Positions 16,569-24,326 of a stretch of 64,000 nucleotides of DNA are shown here, in pieces (positions within the stretch are counted from its first letter, which is position 1; every line of letters starts with the position of its first letter). Origin of the DNA: UBA5195 sp034432755 (lineage in GTDB: Bacteria; Chloroflexota; Anaerolineae; Anaerolineales; Villigracilaceae); NCBI GenBank assembly GCA_034432755.1, contig DAOUBQ010000013.1, positions 13,501-77,500 of the forward strand, in the 5' to 3' direction. The notes beneath the pieces are model-generated. The model made no database searches and was not told where the DNA came from. It worked only from the letters and a program-made list of their open reading frames with translations. The translations under genes and the position numbers were made by a program.

Positions 16569-17227
16569 AAATTATCGTCATGGGGTGCGGCAGAGTTGGG
16601 TCGCAAGTGAGCATTTTATTATCCAACCGTGGACACGATGTGACCGTCATTGACCACCGTGACACAGATGCGCTGACCCGTCTTGGCCCAAATTTTAAGG
16701 GGCGGGTTCTCAATGGGCTGGGCTTCGACCGCCAGGTGTTGCTCGAAGCAGGCATCGAAAAAGCCGACGCCTTCGTTGCCGCCAGCGCATCTGATAATGC
16801 CAACATCGTTGGGGCGCGCATTGCGCGCAACGTTTTCCATGTCCCGCGCGTAGTAGCCCGCATGTACGACCCGCGCCGGGCCGAAATCTACCAGCGGCTG
16901 GGGCTGATGACCATCTCCAGCACCGACCTGGGCGTGCGCCAGATTTATGAACTGGTCACCCACACCGACCTGGATGTGCTGCAAAAGTTCGGGCGCGGCG
17001 AAGTCAATCTCCTGACCGTCGAGGCAGGCGCGCACCTGGCCGGGCGCACCGTGCGCGACTTGAACATTGCAGGCGAAGTCAGTGTTGTCTCCATCACGCG
17101 CGACGACCGGGCATTTCTCCCCTCCACCGGCACTGAATTCCGCGAGGGAGATATCTTGCACCTGGCCGTACTGGCCACTTCCATGACCCGGCTGGAAGAG
17201 ATGCTCGGCATCGAAAGGAGGAATTAG
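16565..17227 (+). CDS. TrkA/KtrA-type RCK protein, copy 1
   Basis: A 220-residue cytoplasmic protein with an N-terminal RCK (TrkA-N) Rossmann domain, motif MGCGRVGSQV at residues 5-14 and an acidic residue (D) at the end of the second strand, as needed for nucleotide binding. A TrkA-C domain follows from about residue 140 (EVNLLTVEAGAHLAGRTVRDL). Such proteins gate TrkH/KtrB-type K+ channels in response to NAD(H), ATP/ADP or c-di-AMP. The start overlaps the ATPase stop (ATGA) and AAGGAGG lies 5 nt upstream, so it is coupled to the ATPase gene. No membrane partner of the TrkH/KtrB family is present in the window. Confidence 0.88.
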   Translation: MKIIVMGCGRVGSQVSILLSNRGHDVTVIDHRDTDALTRLGPNFKGRVLNGLGFDRQVLLEAGIEKADAFVAASASDNANIVGARIARNVFHVPRVVARMYDPRRAEIYQRLGLMTISSTDLGVRQIYELVTHTDLDVLQKFGRGEVNLLTVEAGAHLAGRTVRDLNIAGEVSVVSITRDDRAFLPSTGTEFREGDILHLAVLATSMTRLEEMLGIERRN

Positions 17228-17229
17228 CC

Positions 17230-17913
17230 ATGCACGTTGTCATTGTTGGCGGTGGAAACACCGGCTCTTACCTGGCCAAAATGCTCATCGAAGGCCGGCA
17301 TAGCGTCTACATCATTGAAGAACGGCCTGCCATCCTCGAGAAGCTGTACAAAGAACTTCCCCCTGAAGTCGTCCTGGCAGGCGACGGGTCGGCGCCCCTA
17401 ATATTAGAACAGGCAGAAATCCGCAAAGCGCACGTCCTGGCCGCCGTGACTGGCGATGATGAGACCAACCTGGTCATCAGTTCACTGGCGCGCTTCGAGT
17501 TCAACGTTCCGCGCATCATCGGGCGGGTCAATAATCCCAAAAACCATTGGCTGTTCACGCAAGAAATGGGCGTTGATGTAGCCCTCAACCAGGCCCATGT
17601 CCTGGCGCACCTGGTGGCCGAAGAAATGTCAATGGGCGACATGATGACCCTGCTCAAACTCAAACGCGGCGAATACTCCCTAGTCGAGGAAAAGGTCCAC
17701 CCGACAGCGATTGCGGTCAATACGGCTCTCAAAGACTTACCGCTGCCCACAGAATGCACCATCGTCGCCATCATCCGCCATCACCAACTTATCATCCCGC
17801 GCGGCAACACCGTACTGGAGCCGCTCGATGAAGTGCTGGCGCTGGTCCATCACCAACGCCTTCCAGAATTTGCCTCCCTGCTCTCGCCGCCCTATCCACT
17901 GGAAAGAAAATAA
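17230..17913 (+). CDS. TrkA/KtrA-type RCK protein, copy 2
   Basis: A 227-residue RCK protein with TrkA-N motif GGGNTGSYLA at residues 7-16, followed by a TrkA-C domain (KLKRGEYSLVEEKVHPTAIAV...). It starts 2 nt after the preceding stop and has AAGGAGG about 10 nt upstream. The two RCK genes are separate and diverged, as in the tandem trkA pairs of some Actinobacteria and Chloroflexota, where both proteins form one regulatory ring. It ends the K+ island; no good terminator follows, only a dispersed repeat. Confidence 0.88.
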   Translation: MHVVIVGGGNTGSYLAKMLIEGRHSVYIIEERPAILEKLYKELPPEVVLAGDGSAPLILEQAEIRKAHVLAAVTGDDETNLVISSLARFEFNVPRIIGRVNNPKNHWLFTQEMGVDVALNQAHVLAHLVAEEMSMGDMMTLLKLKRGEYSLVEEKVHPTAIAVNTALKDLPLPTECTIVAIIRHHQLIIPRGNTVLEPLDEVLALVHHQRLPEFASLLSPPYPLERK

Positions 17914-17938
17914 GAAATAGGAGCTACGCAGCAATTCG

Positions 17939-17984
17939 TAAGCCCTTCCCTCCTGGTTGTTTTTTAAGACTTTGAGAAGGCCAT
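17939..17984 (+). repeat. 46-nt interspersed repeat, copy A
   Basis: The 3' half (GTTTTTTAAGACTTTGAG followed by AAGGCCAT) recurs almost exactly in inverted orientation at 27721-27765. The 5' half (CCTTCC..CCTG) matches with a few changes. A diverged, interrupted version lies at 10531-10580. Confidence 0.65.
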
Positions 17985-17996
17985 AGAAAAAGCAGA

Positions 17997-18025
17997 TTGT
18001 AAATCTACCCTCTTTCTGCTATAAT
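17997..18025 (+). promoter_or_regulatory. Promoter of the lacI-cellobiose operon
   Basis: TTGTAA (17997-18002) and TATAAT (18020-18025) are separated by exactly 17 nt. The expected transcription start near 18032 lies inside the palindromic operator. Confidence 0.72.
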
Positions 18026-18027
18026 TG

Positions 18028-18043
18028 TTGGGAGCGCTCCCAA
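18028..18043. promoter_or_regulatory. LacI-family operator, CelR/CebR-like palindrome
   Basis: TTGGGAGCGCTCCCAA is a perfect 16-bp palindrome starting 2 nt after the -10 box. Its core, TGGGAGCGCTCCCA, is the operator known for the cellobiose-responsive LacI-family repressors CelR (Thermobifida) and CebR (Streptomyces). Its position would block transcription of the whole operon, including lacI itself. Confidence 0.8.
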
Positions 18044-18088
18044 TCTTAAAACGTCGCGCCACAGACGCGGCTCTTTTTTCGTCAACAC

Positions 18089-18102
18089 AGAGAGCGCTCA
18101 CA
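18089..18102. promoter_or_regulatory. Possible secondary operator
   Basis: AGAGAGCGCTCACA keeps the GAGCGCTC core of the upstream operator with weaker flanks. It ends 7 nt before the lacI start codon, about 61 nt centre to centre from the main site. No standard Shine-Dalgarno is visible there. Confidence 0.4.
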
Positions 18103-18109
18103 CCTCAAC

Positions 18110-19111
18110 ATGGCACTCACCCTCGAAGATATTGCCCGCTTGAGCGGGGTCTCCCGCTCCACCGTTTCGCGCGTCGTCAACGGCGACGAAAACGTCAGCC
18201 CGGCCACAAGAGAGCGGGTTCTTAACGTCATCCAACAACACAACTACCAACCCAACCCGGCTGCCCGCCGCCTGGCCGCCGGGCGCACCCACACCCTGGG
18301 GCTGGTGATTGCCGACCGAACAGGCACAGCCTTTAGCAACCCGTATTTTTCACCCATCATTCAGGGGGTTTCCAATGCCTGCAACCAGCAAGAGTATTCG
18401 TTAATGCTCTGGCTTTCTAACCTGCAACACGAGCAGCGCATCTTACGTCAACTCACCAGCACCAACCTGGTAGATGGCGTTATCGTTTCTTTCACCCTCG
18501 CCAATGACCCGATGATAGAAACGCTCGCGCGCGGGATATTGCCCTTCGTCGTCATTGGGCATCACCCCAACCCGGCCATTTACTCCGTAGACCTCGACCA
18601 CCGCAAGGCAGCCGGCCTGGCAACCCGCCACCTTTTGCAACACGGCTATCGCCGCATTGCAACCATCAGCGGGCCGCTCTCGCAAATTGCTGGGCAAGAA
18701 CGCCTGCAAGGTTTTCGTCAAACCCTCAGCGAGGCCGGCTTGCTGGACGAACGCTTAATCGCTGCTGGTGACTTTGACGAAACCAGCGGGTACACCGCCA
18801 TGCAAAAACTGTTGCCGCAAAACCCACAGGGCGTCTTTGTCGCCAATGACCTGATGGCCGCCGGAGCGTACCGCGCCATTAAGGAAGCCGGCCTGAAAAT
18901 CCCCGATGATATTGCCGTCGTAGGTTTTGATGACATCCCCCTCGCCGCGCAACTCCACCCGCCGCTCACCACCATCCGCCAGCCCATGCAAACCCTGGGA
19001 ACGCTGGCCGTGCAACGCCTGCTAGACATACTGCACCAGCCAGATACCCCCCCGCAGCAACTGTTGCTGCCCCCCGAACTCATTATTCGCCAATCCTGTC
19101 CAACCCACTGA
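18110..19111 (+). CDS. LacI-family repressor, probably cellobiose-responsive
   Basis: A 333-residue repressor. The helix-turn-helix and hinge are at residues 3-58 (TLEDIARLSGVSRSTVSRVVNG, then PNPAARRLAAGRT), and a sugar-binding domain covers about 60-330 (LGLVIAD, VFVANDLMAAGA, VVGFDDIPLAAQL). The recognition helix VSRSTVSRVV is of the normal LacI type. The promoter carries a CelR/CebR-like operator and the operon encodes a cellobiose phosphorylase and beta-glucosidases, so cellobiose or a related beta-glucoside is the likely inducer. The regulator is expected to control its own synthesis, as the first gene of the operon. Confidence 0.87.
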   Translation: MALTLEDIARLSGVSRSTVSRVVNGDENVSPATRERVLNVIQQHNYQPNPAARRLAAGRTHTLGLVIADRTGTAFSNPYFSPIIQGVSNACNQQEYSLMLWLSNLQHEQRILRQLTSTNLVDGVIVSFTLANDPMIETLARGILPFVVIGHHPNPAIYSVDLDHRKAAGLATRHLLQHGYRRIATISGPLSQIAGQERLQGFRQTLSEAGLLDERLIAAGDFDETSGYTAMQKLLPQNPQGVFVANDLMAAGAYRAIKEAGLKIPDDIAVVGFDDIPLAAQLHPPLTTIRQPMQTLGTLAVQRLLDILHQPDTPPQQLLLPPELIIRQSCPTH

Positions 19112-19130
19112 GCAATCACAAGGAGCGTGT

Positions 19131-21779
19131 ATGTCTCGCATAGAAACCCTGCTCGAACAAATGACCCTCGAAGAGAAGATTTCCATGCTCGCCGGGGCCG
19201 ATTTATGGCACAGCGTGGCCGTGCCACGCCTGGGCATTCCACAGTTTCGCGTAACAGATGGCCCCAACGGGGCGCGTGGTGCGCTGGGCAGCCTGAGTCC
19301 ACAGGCCGTCTGCACGCCGGTCGGCATTGCCCTGGGCGCGACCTGGAACCCAGAATTGGTGGAAAAAGTCGGCGAGGTGCTGGCCGATGAACTCAAGGTC
19401 AAAGGCGCGCATATTCTCCTGGCGCCCACCGTCAATATCCACCGCACGCCCATTGCCGGGCGCAATTTTGAGTGCTACAGCGAGGACCCCTTCTTGAGTG
19501 GAATGATTGCCGCGGCTTACATCAACGGTATCCAATCACAGGGAGTGGGGGCCTGCATTAAGCATTTCGTCGCCAATGACCAGGAATTCGAGCGCAATTC
19601 GATGAGCTCCGATGTAGATGAGCGCCCGCTGCGTGAGATTTATCTCGAACCGTTCCGGCTGGCCATCCGCGCCGCCAAACCCTGGGCGGTGATGTCGGCC
19701 TACAACCGCGTCAACGGCGTGTATGCCTGCAAAAACAACCACACGCTCAAAGACGTTCTCAAAGGCGAGTGGGGCTTCGATGGGATTGTCATGTCGGATT
19801 GGTTCGGAACATACGATACGGATGTCCCGGCGGGAGGGCTGGATTTGGAAATGCCCGGCCCGGCCCGCTGGATGGCTGCCGAAGTGGTGAAAAAGGCCCT
19901 CGAAAACGGCAGCCTGACCGAGAGCGGTCTCGATGACAAGGTGCGCCGCCTGCTTGGGGTGCTGGAAAAAGCCGGGGCGTTTGAAAACCCCAGTCTCCCA
20001 ACCGAAAAAGCACAAGACCGACCCGAACATCGCGCCATCATGCGCGAGGCAGCCCGCGAGGCCATTGTGCTGCTCAAAAACGAGGGCGCGCTACCACTCA
20101 AAAACATTCAGTCCATCGCCGTCATCGGTCCAAACGCCGCGCGCGCGCAAATTTTGGGCGGCGGGAGTTCAAGCGTCAACCCGCATTACGCCGTTTCGCC
20201 ACTGGCGGGCATTCGCAGCCGGGCGGGAGCATCGGTCAAAGTAGAGACTGCCCCCGGATGTTTCATCCATAAGACCCTGCCCGCGCCCGCTCCTGAAACC
20301 CTGACCGCGCCCGATGGCAAGCGCGGCCTGCGCCTGAGCATTTTCGATAACACGGAACTGGCCGGAGAGCCAGTCTTCGTCATCGAGACGACCAGCGTCC
20401 AGCATGGCTGGTGGGGCGGCGGAATCCCCAACATCACCGACCAGGCCATTTTCTCGGCGCGCATGGAGGGTCTCTTCACCCCGCAAGAGAGCGGACGCCA
20501 CACGCTGGGCCTGAACGTCACCGGGCGGGCGCGCTTGTATCTGGATGGTGAACTGCTGATTGACCACTGGGATGAAACCGAGACGGGCCAGCAAAAAACC
20601 GCCGAAGTGGAATTACAAGGCGGGCAAGCCTATGCGCTCAAAATTGATTACGCGTGGCAGGGCAACCCCAACTGGCGTTCCCTGATTCTCGGACACCTGC
20701 CGCCCCAGGCCGCCGACCTGATGACCGAAGCAGTGGAACTGGCCCAGCGCTCCGATGCGGCGGTGGTTGTGGTGGGCCTAAACCATGAGTGGGAGTCGGA
20801 GGGTTTCGACCGCGTTGATATGAAATTACCCGGCCAGCAGGATGAGCTGATTCGCCGCGTGGCCGCCGTTAACCCCAAGACGATTGTGGTGCTGAATGCC
20901 GGTTCGGCGCTGGAGATGCCTTGGGTAAACGAAGTCGCGGCAGTGGTCCAACTGTGGTACAACGGGCAAGAGCAGGGGAACGCGCTGGCCGATGTCTTAT
21001 TTGGCGATGTGAACCCAAGCGGCAAACTGCCCACCACCTTCCCCGTCCGATTGCAGGATAACCCCGCCTACATCAATTACCCCGGCGAAAACGGCCACGT
21101 GCGCTATGGTGAGGGAATTTTCGTCGGCTATCGCTATTACGATAAGAAAGAAATCGAACCGCTCTTCCCCTTTGGGCATGGTCTTTCGTACACCACCTTT
21201 GCCTATTCCAACCTGAAGTTGAGCGCTGCTACGCTGACGGAAGCCCAAACCCTGACGGTGAGCGTGGACGTAACCAATACGGGCGCAGTGGCCGGCAAAG
21301 AAGTGGTGCAAGTCTATGTGCGCGACCTGCAATCGAAAGTCGCCCGCCCGGAAAAGGAATTGAAAGCCTTCCGAAAAGTCTCGCTGAACCCCGGCGAAAC
21401 CCAAACCGTAACCTTTACGCTCGACCGGGAAGCCTTCTGGTACTTCGATACGGCCCAGAACGGATGGTTGGTAGAGCCGGGCGTGTTCGAGATTCTGGTT
21501 GGCTCTTCCAGCCGCGATGTGCGCCTGAAGGCCGCCGTAGAGATTCAGCCCGCGGACTTGCCTGGCCCCCGGCTGCACACCGGCCTCACCCTGCGCGCCG
21601 TCCTGCATGACCCAGCTGGCAAAGCAGTGCTGCAAAAACACCTTGGCGCCATGCTGGAAATGCCCGAACTTTCAAACGTATTGGACATGACCCTGGCAGA
21701 GATGGCTGAAAAGTTTGCAGCGTTCCTGCCCGAAGGCCTGTTGCAAAACGTGATTCAAGATTTAGAAAACGTAGCGTAA
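19131..21779 (+). CDS. GH3 beta-glucosidase with inserted PA14 domain, cytoplasmic
   Basis: An 882-residue family 3 glycoside hydrolase without a signal peptide. The (beta/alpha)8 domain covers about 1-290 with nucleophile D223 in VMSDWFGTYD. The alpha/beta sandwich follows, interrupted by a PA14 carbohydrate-binding domain at about 395-510 (GLFTPQESGRHTLGL...LYLDGELLIDHW). A fibronectin-III-like domain (about 680-760) and a short C-terminal extension close the protein. The domain order resembles PA14-bearing beta-glucosidases that cleave short cello-, sophoro- or laminari-oligosaccharides. AAGGAG lies 7 nt before ATG 19131. Second gene of the operon, 19 nt after lacI. Confidence 0.88.
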   Translation: MSRIETLLEQMTLEEKISMLAGADLWHSVAVPRLGIPQFRVTDGPNGARGALGSLSPQAVCTPVGIALGATWNPELVEKVGEVLADELKVKGAHILLAPTVNIHRTPIAGRNFECYSEDPFLSGMIAAAYINGIQSQGVGACIKHFVANDQEFERNSMSSDVDERPLREIYLEPFRLAIRAAKPWAVMSAYNRVNGVYACKNNHTLKDVLKGEWGFDGIVMSDWFGTYDTDVPAGGLDLEMPGPARWMAAEVVKKALENGSLTESGLDDKVRRLLGVLEKAGAFENPSLPTEKAQDRPEHRAIMREAAREAIVLLKNEGALPLKNIQSIAVIGPNAARAQILGGGSSSVNPHYAVSPLAGIRSRAGASVKVETAPGCFIHKTLPAPAPETLTAPDGKRGLRLSIFDNTELAGEPVFVIETTSVQHGWWGGGIPNITDQAIFSARMEGLFTPQESGRHTLGLNVTGRARLYLDGELLIDHWDETETGQQKTAEVELQGGQAYALKIDYAWQGNPNWRSLILGHLPPQAADLMTEAVELAQRSDAAVVVVGLNHEWESEGFDRVDMKLPGQQDELIRRVAAVNPKTIVVLNAGSALEMPWVNEVAAVVQLWYNGQEQGNALADVLFGDVNPSGKLPTTFPVRLQDNPAYINYPGENGHVRYGEGIFVGYRYYDKKEIEPLFPFGHGLSYTTFAYSNLKLSAATLTEAQTLTVSVDVTNTGAVAGKEVVQVYVRDLQSKVARPEKELKAFRKVSLNPGETQTVTFTLDREAFWYFDTAQNGWLVEPGVFEILVGSSSRDVRLKAAVEIQPADLPGPRLHTGLTLRAVLHDPAGKAVLQKHLGAMLEMPELSNVLDMTLAEMAEKFAAFLPEGLLQNVIQDLENVA

Positions 21780-21827
21780 GACCCTGTTCCATCTTCGCCA
21801 TGAGACAAGAAATTTGCAGGAGATGCT

Positions 21828-24326
21828 ATGAAATTCGGCTATTTCAATGACGACACGCGCGAATACGTCATCACCCGACCCGACACCCCCCTGCCCTGGA
21901 TTAATTACCTGGGCTGCGAAGCCTATTTTGGGCTGATCTCGAACACCGCAGGTGGATATTCCTTCTACAAGGACGCCCGCCTGCGCCGCCTGACGCGCTA
22001 CCGCTACAACAATGCCCCGCTGGATATGGGTGGCCGTTATATTTACATCCGCGACAACGATGCCGGGCGCCGCAAAAACATCTCGCGTCCTTATTGGTCA
22101 CCTTCGTGGATGCCAACGCGCGGCAAACTGGACGAGTACGAATGCCGTCATGGGCAAGGCTACACCCTCATCAAATCGCTGGCGCACGGCATACAATCAC
22201 AAACCCGTTATTTTGTGCCGCTTGGCGAGAATCTCGAAATCTGGGAAGTGACCCTGACCAACAAACGCAAGTCTGCCGCCGATTTGTCTGTATTTTCGAC
22301 AGTCGAGTTCTGCTTGTGGGATGCGAACGATGACGCAACCAACTTTCAGCGAAACTACTCCATTGGACAGGTTGAAGTCGTTGACGAAGTGATTTACCAC
22401 AAAACCGAATACCGCGAGCGGCGCGACCACTTTGCGTACTTTGCCTGCTCCGCGCCCCTGGCCGGGTTCGACACCCAGCGCGAGGCCTTCCTCGGCCCCT
22501 ATCGCGGCTGGGATTCACCCCTGGCGGTTGAAAGCGGCGAAGCAAAGAACAGCGTGGCGCATGGCTGGCAGCCGATAGGGTCGCACCAGGTCAAAGTCGA
22601 ATTGGAGCCGGGTGAAAGCCGCAAAATCATTTTTCTGCTGGGCTATCACGAAAACCCCAAAGAGGACAAATTCGACCCGCCCGGTTCGCAAACCATCAAC
22701 AAGCGCACCGTCCAACCCATTATCGAGAAATATCTCCAACCGGCCAATGTAGACGTGGCCTTCGAGACTCTGCGCAATTACTGGAGCAGCCTGCTGGAAA
22801 AATTACAAGTCCACACGCCCGATGCCGATACCAACCGCATGGTCAACATCTGGAACGCCTACCAGTGCATGGTGACGTTTAACATGAGCCGCTCAGCCTC
22901 CTATTTTGAAAGCGGAATCGGGCGCGGGATGGGCTTCCGCGATTCGAACCAGGATTTGCTCGGCTTCGTCCACATGGTTCCCGAACGGGCGCGCGAGCGC
23001 ATCCTCGACCTGGCAGCCACCCAACTGCCCAGCGGCGGCGCATATCACCAGTACCAACCGCTCACCAAGCGCGGCAACAACGATATCGGCTCTGGCTTCA
23101 ACGACGACCCAGCCTGGCTGGTATTAGGCGTTTCGGCCTACATCAAGGAGACCGGCGACTGGGGTATCCTCGATGAACCCGTTCCGTATGATAACCAACC
23201 CGGCAGCGAAACCCCGCTCTATGAGCATTTGCAGCGCTCCATCCAATACACCCTCAACCGGCTTGGCCCGCACGGCCTGCCCCTGATTGGCCGCGCCGAC
23301 TGGAACGACTGCCTGAACCTGAACTGCTTCTCAGATACCCCCGGCCAAAGCTTTCAGACCACCACCAACAAAGACGGCAAAGTGGCCGAAAGCGTGTTCA
23401 TCGCCGGGCTGTTCGTGCTGGCCTGCCGCGAGATGGAGAACATAGCCAAACATAAAGCAAGCAACAAAGAAAGCACAATTCGCAACTCGCAATTTAGAGT
23501 CGAAGAGCCACAATTTTATGCCGAAACCGCCCGCAGCATGGAAGCGACCATCTGGCAGCATGGCTGGGATGGCGAATGGTTCCGCCGCGCCTACGATGAC
23601 TTCGGACATGTGATTGGCTCGCGGGAGAACGAGGAAGGCCGCATCTTCATCGAACCGCAGGGCATCTGCATTTTGGCCGGTCTCGGCCTGGAGAACGGCA
23701 ACGCTCTCAAAGCGCTTGCTTCGGTCGAAAAACATCTCGCCACCCCCCATGGCATCGTCCTGCAAAACCCGGCTTACAGCCGCTACTATCTGGAATACGG
23801 CGAAATCTCCTCCTACCCGCCCGGTTACAAAGAAAACGCTGGCATCTTCTGCCACACCAACCCCTGGATAATGATTGCTGAAGCCCTGGCCGGGCGCGGC
23901 GACAAGGCCTTCGACTACTACAAGCGCATCAACCCCTCGGCCCGCGAAGCCATCAGCGAATTGCACAAGTGCGAACCCTACGTCTATGCCCAAATGATTG
24001 CCGGGAAGGACGCCCCAACACATGGAGAAGCCAAAAACTCCTGGCTCACCGGCACGGCAGCCTGGAACTACGCCGCCATCAGCCAGTACATCTTGGGCAT
24101 CCGCCCAGAATTGGAGGGCCTGCGGGTCGCGCCGGTCATCCCAAGAGAGTGGCCGGGCTTCGAAGCGGTGCGCATGTTCAGAGGGGGGCGCTATGAGATT
24201 TCGGTGAAACGAGAAGGGCCGGGGAACGCCGTCTCCCTGACCGTCAACAAGAAACCCATCCGTGGACAGGTTGTCCCACTGACGAACCCCGGTGCAACGG
24301 TCAAAGTGGAGTGTATTTTGAAGTGA
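21828..24326 (+). CDS. Cellobiose phosphorylase (GH94)
   Basis: An 832-residue cytoplasmic enzyme very similar along its length to clostridial cellobiose phosphorylase: MKFGYFND at the start, ISNTAGGYSFYKDARLRR, SASYFESGIGRGMGFRDSNQ, ADWNDCLNLN with the likely general acid D494, and HGEAKNSWLTGTAAWN. It converts cellobiose and phosphate to alpha-glucose 1-phosphate and glucose, saving ATP. A segment near residues 541-565 (ASNKESTIRNSQFRVEE) has no counterpart in the clostridial enzyme as I recall it. Part of it is encoded by a CGCAA-repeat stretch, suggesting a repeat-derived insertion. AGGAG is 6 nt before ATG 21828. The last codons overlap the next gene. Confidence 0.93.
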   Translation: MKFGYFNDDTREYVITRPDTPLPWINYLGCEAYFGLISNTAGGYSFYKDARLRRLTRYRYNNAPLDMGGRYIYIRDNDAGRRKNISRPYWSPSWMPTRGKLDEYECRHGQGYTLIKSLAHGIQSQTRYFVPLGENLEIWEVTLTNKRKSAADLSVFSTVEFCLWDANDDATNFQRNYSIGQVEVVDEVIYHKTEYRERRDHFAYFACSAPLAGFDTQREAFLGPYRGWDSPLAVESGEAKNSVAHGWQPIGSHQVKVELEPGESRKIIFLLGYHENPKEDKFDPPGSQTINKRTVQPIIEKYLQPANVDVAFETLRNYWSSLLEKLQVHTPDADTNRMVNIWNAYQCMVTFNMSRSASYFESGIGRGMGFRDSNQDLLGFVHMVPERARERILDLAATQLPSGGAYHQYQPLTKRGNNDIGSGFNDDPAWLVLGVSAYIKETGDWGILDEPVPYDNQPGSETPLYEHLQRSIQYTLNRLGPHGLPLIGRADWNDCLNLNCFSDTPGQSFQTTTNKDGKVAESVFIAGLFVLACREMENIAKHKASNKESTIRNSQFRVEEPQFYAETARSMEATIWQHGWDGEWFRRAYDDFGHVIGSRENEEGRIFIEPQGICILAGLGLENGNALKALASVEKHLATPHGIVLQNPAYSRYYLEYGEISSYPPGYKENAGIFCHTNPWIMIAEALAGRGDKAFDYYKRINPSAREAISELHKCEPYVYAQMIAGKDAPTHGEAKNSWLTGTAAWNYAAISQYILGIRPELEGLRVAPVIPREWPGFEAVRMFRGGRYEISVKREGPGNAVSLTVNKKPIRGQVVPLTNPGATVKVECILK
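23476..23498. repeat. Repeat-like insertion inside the cellobiose phosphorylase gene
   Basis: CAATTCGCAACTCGCAATTT is made of CGCAA direct repeats, a form often seen between genes rather than in them. It lies in a stretch (about 23450-23515) that is less GC-rich than its surroundings and maps to the extra loop in the protein. Confidence 0.45.

Noticed and set aside
17914..17996. Intrinsic terminator after the second RCK gene
   Set aside because: A TTTTTT run is present, but no stem precedes it; the sequence is explained by the interspersed repeat.
22920..22960. tRNA-like GATTCGAACC string
   Set aside because: It is inside the GH94 gene and encodes the conserved FRDSNQD motif; no cloverleaf can be drawn.
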